Positions 6,901 through 8,916 of a stretch of 8,916 bases of DNA are shown here, in pieces. Below the pieces are notes generated by a model that saw only the letters and a list, made by a program, of their open reading frames with translations, searched no databases and was not told the DNA's origin. The stretch's first letter is position 1; the number at the start of each line of letters is the position of its first letter. Source of the DNA: Chamaesiphon sp. (lineage in GTDB: Bacteria; Cyanobacteriota; Cyanobacteriia; Cyanobacteriales; Chamaesiphonaceae); assembly GCA_026786125.1 (NCBI GenBank), contig JAJAYU010000236.1, positions 1-8,916 of the forward strand. Direction: 5' to 3'. The position numbers were made by a program, and so were the translations under genes.

Positions 6901-7457
6901 ACCCGCAACGTCAAACATCGCGCTGCAAATTCTGCTGGCGCAGGTAAATGGGGCTGCAAAGCCAACGTCGTACAAACGATCGCCATTCTATCTTTTTTTC
7001 TCCCAGTCTCCCCGTCACCCAGTCTGTCTTGAAAAGGTGCTCCACTTGGGGAAACCCCAAGACCGCACTTTTCGCCCCCAGTCTCCCAGTCCCCCAGTCC
7101 TCTCGTCCCCCCATCCCCCAGTCTCCCCATCTCCGCCAATCCCTGCATCTGCCCCCAAATCGTCTCTGATTCGCCGCTCGTGGCTCCGTAGGGCGACGAT
7201 TCTGTGGTTGGATAGAAGTGGACAGTTTGCCAGCCCATCGCCTCCAATTGAGCCGCCCATCTACCAGCTTCCTCAATGGTGGCTGTCACTACTAATAGCT
7301 GCTGCCCAGATCCCTGTGCCAATGCTGATGTCACCAAACCTTTTGGTAGACGCGGTAATCCACTCAGATGGAGCATCTGCTGCTGTTGGAGCTTTGAGAG
7401 CAGTTCCGCTGCCAGTTGAGATCGTTCGAGGGTGCGAATCAGTGCAGAAAAAGCCAT
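3984..7457 (-). CDS. mfd: Transcription-repair coupling factor Mfd
   Basis: The 1157-residue Mfd translocase displaces RNA polymerase stalled at DNA damage and recruits UvrA for nucleotide excision repair. Visible in order: a UvrB-like N-terminal module (about 1-340, with [13 protein letters not shown] at 215-227); the CarD-like RNA polymerase interaction domain (about 488-545, [16 protein letters not shown]); a superfamily 2 helicase core with Walker A GDVGFGKT 638-645, DEEQ 739-742, SATPIPRTL 765-773 and QLRGRVGR 908-915; and the C-terminal TRCF domain from about 1010 ([16 protein letters not shown] at 1021-1036). All helicase motifs look intact. The oddity is a low-complexity insertion at about residues 111-156, between [10 protein letters not shown] and [16 protein letters not shown], encoded by G-rich 8-nt repeats around a palindrome. 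The ATG start matches the typical cyanobacterial beginning MAFS. It lies 82 bases after pstB, with a terminator between them, so separate transcription is likely. No clear ribosome binding site is seen. Confidence 0.97.
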   Translation of the reverse strand: MAFSALIRTLERSQLAAELLSKLQQQQMLHLSGLPRLPKGLVTSALAQGSGQQLLVVTATIEEAGRWAAQLEAMGWQTVHFYPTTESSPYGATSGESETIWGQMQGLAEMGRLGDGGTRGLGDWETGGEKCGLGVSPSGAPFQDRLGDGETGRKKDRMAIVCTTLALQPHLPAPAEFAARCLTLRVGDQSDVGRIGTQLVELGYDRVPLVEVEGQWSQRGDIIDIFPVAAELPVRLEWFGDDLDKLREFDPSTQRSLDKIESLVLTPVNFSTIFGADITIARYSLIDYLPDNCLVTIDEFDRCQAHNDRWWEDTQAEWETLPPGTPIWHQQFSQSIAKIEQRFKYLRVDELAVSGEGLNLSCRSIPTIPHQFAKIAETLRGYHKQSYSSWLVSAQPSRSASLLQEHDCPAQFVPNPRDFPAIDKLQIQHTAVAIKYSGIAELEGFILPTFRMVLVTDREFFGQQSLARFSYARKRRQAVSKQVDPNKLRPGDYVVHRNHGLGRFMKFESIQTDDTLRDYLTIQYADGSLKVPADQVGVLSRFRQGANSKPELNKLSGQAWEKTKAKVKKSIKKLAFDLLKLYADRSIKQGFTYPPDAPWQQELEDSFRYQPTPDQLKATQDVKRDMESDRPMDRLVCGDVGFGKTEVAIRAIFKAVTAHKQVIFLAPTTILTQQHYHTLQERFAPYPVNVGLLNRFRTAEERKNILHRLKTGELDIVIGTHQLLSKELKFKELGLLVIDEEQRFGVNQKEKIKTLKSDVDVLTLSATPIPRTLYMSLSGVREMSLIMTPPPSRRPIATHLSPYKLEAIATAIRQELDRGGQIFYVVPRIDGIEETAAKILEVVPSCRIAIAHGQMDEAELESTMLTFSNGDADLLVCTTIIESGLDIPRVNTILIEDAHRFGLSQLYQLRGRVGRAGIQAHAWLFYPKESSLSEQARQRLKAIQEFTQLGSGYQLATRDMEIRGVGNLLGAEQSGQMDVIGFDLYMEMLQDAIKEIRGQEIPQVDDTQIDLKVTAMIPADYISDLEQKMSAYRSVAAADTKQELVNIAAEWNDRYGEIPKPAQQLFRIVELKQIAKQLGFSRIRPDGKQHVILETPMAEPAWNLLAEYLTDSMRSRYVYSMGKVTARGLGVLRPNEQVETLISTLTKMEGVLMSAAE
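4112..4119. repeat. HIP1 octamer (first of four copies)
   Basis: The palindrome GCGATCGC, called HIP1, is highly over-represented in many cyanobacterial genomes. It occurs here and at 4906-4913, 5032-5039 and 8753-8760. Three copies lie inside mfd and one inside pstA. About 0.14 copies would be expected by chance in a window of this length at equal base frequencies. Confidence 0.9.
7000..7130 (-). repeat. 8-nt repeat clusters with central palindrome, inserted in mfd
   Basis: On the plus strand, units resembling CCCCCAGT or CTCCCAGT recur every 8 bases: three at 7000-7023 and seven at 7075-7130. Between the clusters lies an imperfect palindrome (about 7032-7073). Everything is inside the mfd reading frame. 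Three units make 24 nt, so they encode an eight-residue pattern such as [16 protein letters not shown] and RLGDGETG. The coding strand is extremely G-rich. The block looks like a mobile or expandable repeat that entered mfd without breaking the frame. Confidence 0.85.
7032..7073. repeat. Imperfect palindrome (REP or MITE-like) inside mfd
   Basis: The core CTTGGGG (7045-7051), AAA, CCCCAAG (7055-7061) is a perfect 7-bp stem with a three-base loop. The outer arms AAAAGGTGC and GCACTTTT also pair with one bulge, giving a stem of about 18 pairs with internal mismatches. It separates the two octamer clusters and is translated in Mfd as roughly [14 protein letters not shown]. From memory, palindromes with a GGGGTTTCCCC-like centre are common dispersed elements in cyanobacteria. 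Confidence 0.6.
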
Positions 7458-7477
7458 CGTTTCAGTCAGCAGGGGTG

Positions 7478-7517
7478 AAAAAAGGTAGGGGCAATTTATA
7501 AATTGCTCCTACCTTTT
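7478..7517 (-). terminator. Palindromic intrinsic terminator between pstB and mfd
   Basis: The arms 7480-7498 and 7499-7517 pair over 19 bp with a single G-T mismatch and no formal loop (the centre is TTTATAAA). Read on the minus strand the hairpin ends in CCTACC followed by six T residues, as in a rho-independent terminator. It lies 23 bases after the pstB stop codon and about 20 bases before the mfd start. It therefore probably ends the pst transcript and limits read-through into mfd. Confidence 0.8.
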
Positions 7518-7540
7518 AGAATAATATATTTGTTCGATTT

Positions 7541-8335
7541 CTACCCAAATCGACCGCTAATATATTCTTGGGTTCTTTCTTCCTTGGGAGAACCGAAAAT
7601 AGTGCGCGTATCGTCATATTCCACTAGGTATCCAAATCGGCTCCCACCCTCGCCAGCTTCAGCATTAAAAAAGGCAGTTTTGTCTGATACCCGCGCTGCT
7701 TGTTGCATATTGTGAGTAACGATAATAATCGTGAACCGATCCTTTAGCTCATGAATTAAATTCTCGATCTGCACAGTCGAAATTGGATCGAGTGCGGAGC
7801 AAGGTTCATCCATCAAGATTACTTCAGGCTCGATCGCGATCGTCCGTGCGATACATAGCCGTTGTTGTTGTCCACCAGAAAGCGATAAGCCACTTTGGTG
7901 AAGCTTATCTTTGACTTCTTCCCACAGTGCGGCTTTGCGGAGGGATTGTTCGACACGTTCATCGATATTGCCCTTGAATTTAGCCAATTTTAGTCCAAAA
8001 GCGACATTTTCATAAATAGACTTGGGAAAAGGATTTGGCTGTTGAAATACCATCCCAATCCGTCGCCGGACTTCCACCGGATCGACTTTGGCATCATAGA
8101 GATTGGTGCCCCGATAGGTAATTTCGCCTTGAACCTTGGCACTTGGGATCAGATCGTTGAGTCGGTTGTAACAGCGGAGCAGGGTACTCTTGCCGCAACC
8201 AGAAGGGCCAATAAAGGAAACGACATTATTTCTGGGAATATCCAAAAATACATTCCGCACTGCTTGGAATGCACCGTAAAAGATTGAAACGTTGTCTGTC
8301 TTAATTACGATTTCCTTGTCCGTCAGAGCTACCAT
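7541..8335 (-). CDS. pstB: Phosphate ABC transporter ATP-binding protein PstB
   Basis: PstB is the ATPase of the high-affinity phosphate importer PstSCAB. It sits on the cytoplasmic face and powers transport through PstC and PstA. The 264-residue sequence has every ABC motif: Walker [10 protein letters not shown] 43-51, Q-loop FQQPNPFP 97-104, signature LSGGQQQR 152-159, Walker B VILMDEP 172-178, D-loop SALD 180-183 and H-loop His208. The Phe-Pro-rich Q-loop region and the ending EYISGRFG are typical of PstB. The length is normal. It follows pstA on the same strand after a 185-base gap and ends just before a strong terminator, so it is the last gene of the operon. Pst operons are usually induced by phosphate starvation through a two-component system, but I saw no clear Pho box in this part. 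The ATG start lacks an obvious Shine-Dalgarno site. Confidence 0.96.
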   Translation of the reverse strand: MVALTDKEIVIKTDNVSIFYGAFQAVRNVFLDIPRNNVVSFIGPSGCGKSTLLRCYNRLNDLIPSAKVQGEITYRGTNLYDAKVDPVEVRRRIGMVFQQPNPFPKSIYENVAFGLKLAKFKGNIDERVEQSLRKAALWEEVKDKLHQSGLSLSGGQQQRLCIARTIAIEPEVILMDEPCSALDPISTVQIENLIHELKDRFTIIIVTHNMQQAARVSDKTAFFNAEAGEGGSRFGYLVEYDDTRTIFGSPKEERTQEYISGRFG

Positions 8336-8520
8336 AAAATTTGGGAATATGAGGATCTATGAGTAATATTGAAATTTCTGCTCGATTCAAATAAATTTTG
8401 AATAGTCACCAGTTCACTTAGCTTGACTGTATTTATTGTTACATAATCTAGCGAACACGACGCTAGATTATGCTCACATACTATCGCAATTTATTGATCG
8501 CATCGCCACAGGTGAAAAAC
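8336..8520. other. pstA-pstB intergenic region
   Basis: This 185-base gap is long for neighbouring genes of one transporter operon. It contains a perfect 12-bp hairpin (8442-8472) and otherwise AT-rich DNA. No gene is visible. An internal promoter for pstB is possible, but I could not pick one out with confidence. Confidence 0.5.
8442..8472 (-). promoter_or_regulatory. Hairpin between pstA and pstB
   Basis: CATAATCTAGCG (8442-8453) and CGCTAGATTATG (8461-8472) are perfect reverse complements with the seven-base loop AACACGA. On the minus strand there is no T run after the stem, so it is not a standard terminator. In the transcript it would lie about 50 bases after the pstA stop. It could be an RNA processing or stability site, or a partial attenuator that sets the PstB level relative to PstA. 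Confidence 0.55.
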
Positions 8521-8916
8521 TTAGTAAACCTTGCGCCGAGAAACAACACGAGCGATGATGCTAATTACCAAAATCATCATCAAGATTAGTAAAGCAGCTA
8601 CCCAAGCTAATTGTTGTTGGTTCTTGTATGGAGAAATAGCAAAGTTGTAGATCAGCACCGATAAGGTGGCTGTTGGCTGCCAGAGTCCATTGATATCATA
8701 TTGGTTAAACAGAGAGGTAAACAGCAGTGGAGCCGTCTCTCCAGCCGCTCTAGCGATCGCTAGTGTCACGCCAGTGGCGATAAATGGTAATGATGCTGGA
8801 AGCACAATTTGGGTGACAGTTTCAAAGTTAGTTGCACCCACCCCGATCGCAGCTAGCCGCGTAGCTTTAGGTACAGACTTGAGTCCCTCTTCCGCTGTGC
8901 GAATAATCGTTGGCAA
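8521..8916 (-). CDS. pstA: Phosphate ABC transporter permease PstA, partial (C-terminal part)
   Basis: Only the last 131 residues are present; the 5' part lies beyond the right edge. PstA and PstC form the membrane channel of the phosphate importer. The visible part begins LPTIIRTAEEGLKSVP and holds the EAA-type loop that contacts the ATPase (EEGLKSVPKATRLAAIGVGA). Hydrophobic segments follow around FIATGVTLAIARAAG, and a last transmembrane helix around LAWVAALLILMMILVISII before the basic end RVVSRRKVY. PYKNQQQLAW before the last helix and GETAPLLFT are typical of PstA. The first codon in the window is an internal TTG (Leu) and not the true start. The neighbour pstB on the same strand confirms the assignment. 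Confidence 0.94.
   Translation of the reverse strand: MPTIIRTAEEGLKSVPKATRLAAIGVGATNFETVTQIVLPASLPFIATGVTLAIARAAGETAPLLFTSLFNQYDINGLWQPTATLSVLIYNFAISPYKNQQQLAWVAALLILMMILVISIIARVVSRRKVY

Noticed and set aside
6990..7130. Frameshift or pseudogene in mfd
   Set aside because: The insert keeps the frame and all downstream motifs are intact, so mfd is probably functional.
7037..7501. Long open plus-strand frame opposite the start of mfd
   Set aside because: It arises from the repeat-rich, C-rich strand opposite mfd. Its proline and serine-rich translation resembles no family, and mfd on the other strand is unambiguous.
8336..8520. Pho box upstream of pstB
   Set aside because: I found no direct repeats resembling CTTAACCT on either strand.
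8914..8916. True start codon of pstA at the window edge
   Set aside because: The TTG encodes an internal leucine in the conserved LPTIIRT segment; the gene continues outside the window.

Overview
The window looks like chromosomal DNA of a cyanobacterium. It has a phycobilisome rod-core linker gene (cpcG), four copies of the cyanobacterial HIP1 octamer GCGATCGC, many GATCGATC-type motifs, a CHAT-domain protein of a type I recall as widespread in cyanobacteria, and several short tandem or palindromic repeats of the kinds common in cyanobacterial intergenic DNA. The species cannot be named from the sequence alone. No gap between genes exceeds 300 bases, and no tRNA, rRNA or CRISPR array was recognised.

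Layout. Bases 1-237 are non-coding and hold a near-perfect 27-bp inverted repeat made of heptamers, with a strong terminator hairpin between the arms. Next comes cpcG (minus strand, 238-984), a non-coding stretch with a second heptamer array (about 1164-1227), and a short minus-strand gene for a small protein with one membrane segment and a winged-helix-like domain (1213-1518). A divergent 128-bp gap separates it from a plus-strand CHAT-FHA protein (1647-3242). That is followed by a 36-codon orphan frame that may be a gene remnant and by an XRE-type helix-turn-helix gene (3372-3815) that looks like an antitoxin or orphan regulator. From 3984 to the right edge everything is on the minus strand. 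Read in transcription order it is the 3' end of pstA, pstB, a palindromic terminator, and mfd.

How the genes work together. cpcG connects phycocyanin rods to the phycobilisome core. pstA and pstB are the end of a high-affinity phosphate ABC transporter operon. mfd couples DNA repair to stalled transcription and probably has its own expression signals, because a terminator lies between it and pstB. The CHAT-FHA protein joins an apparently intact cysteine-protease-like His/Cys pair to a phosphothreonine-binding module. It is the best candidate here for an uncharacterised signalling or protease system, although the sequence shows no obvious substrate or partner.

The most unusual structure is inside mfd. 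About 46 codons (roughly residues 111-156) are built from G-rich 8-nt repeats that flank an imperfect palindrome. The insertion keeps the reading frame and lies in the N-terminal UvrB-like module. It gives the mfd coding strand and mRNA a strong G-quadruplex motif, and because the repeat unit is 8 nt, gain or loss of one unit would shift the frame.
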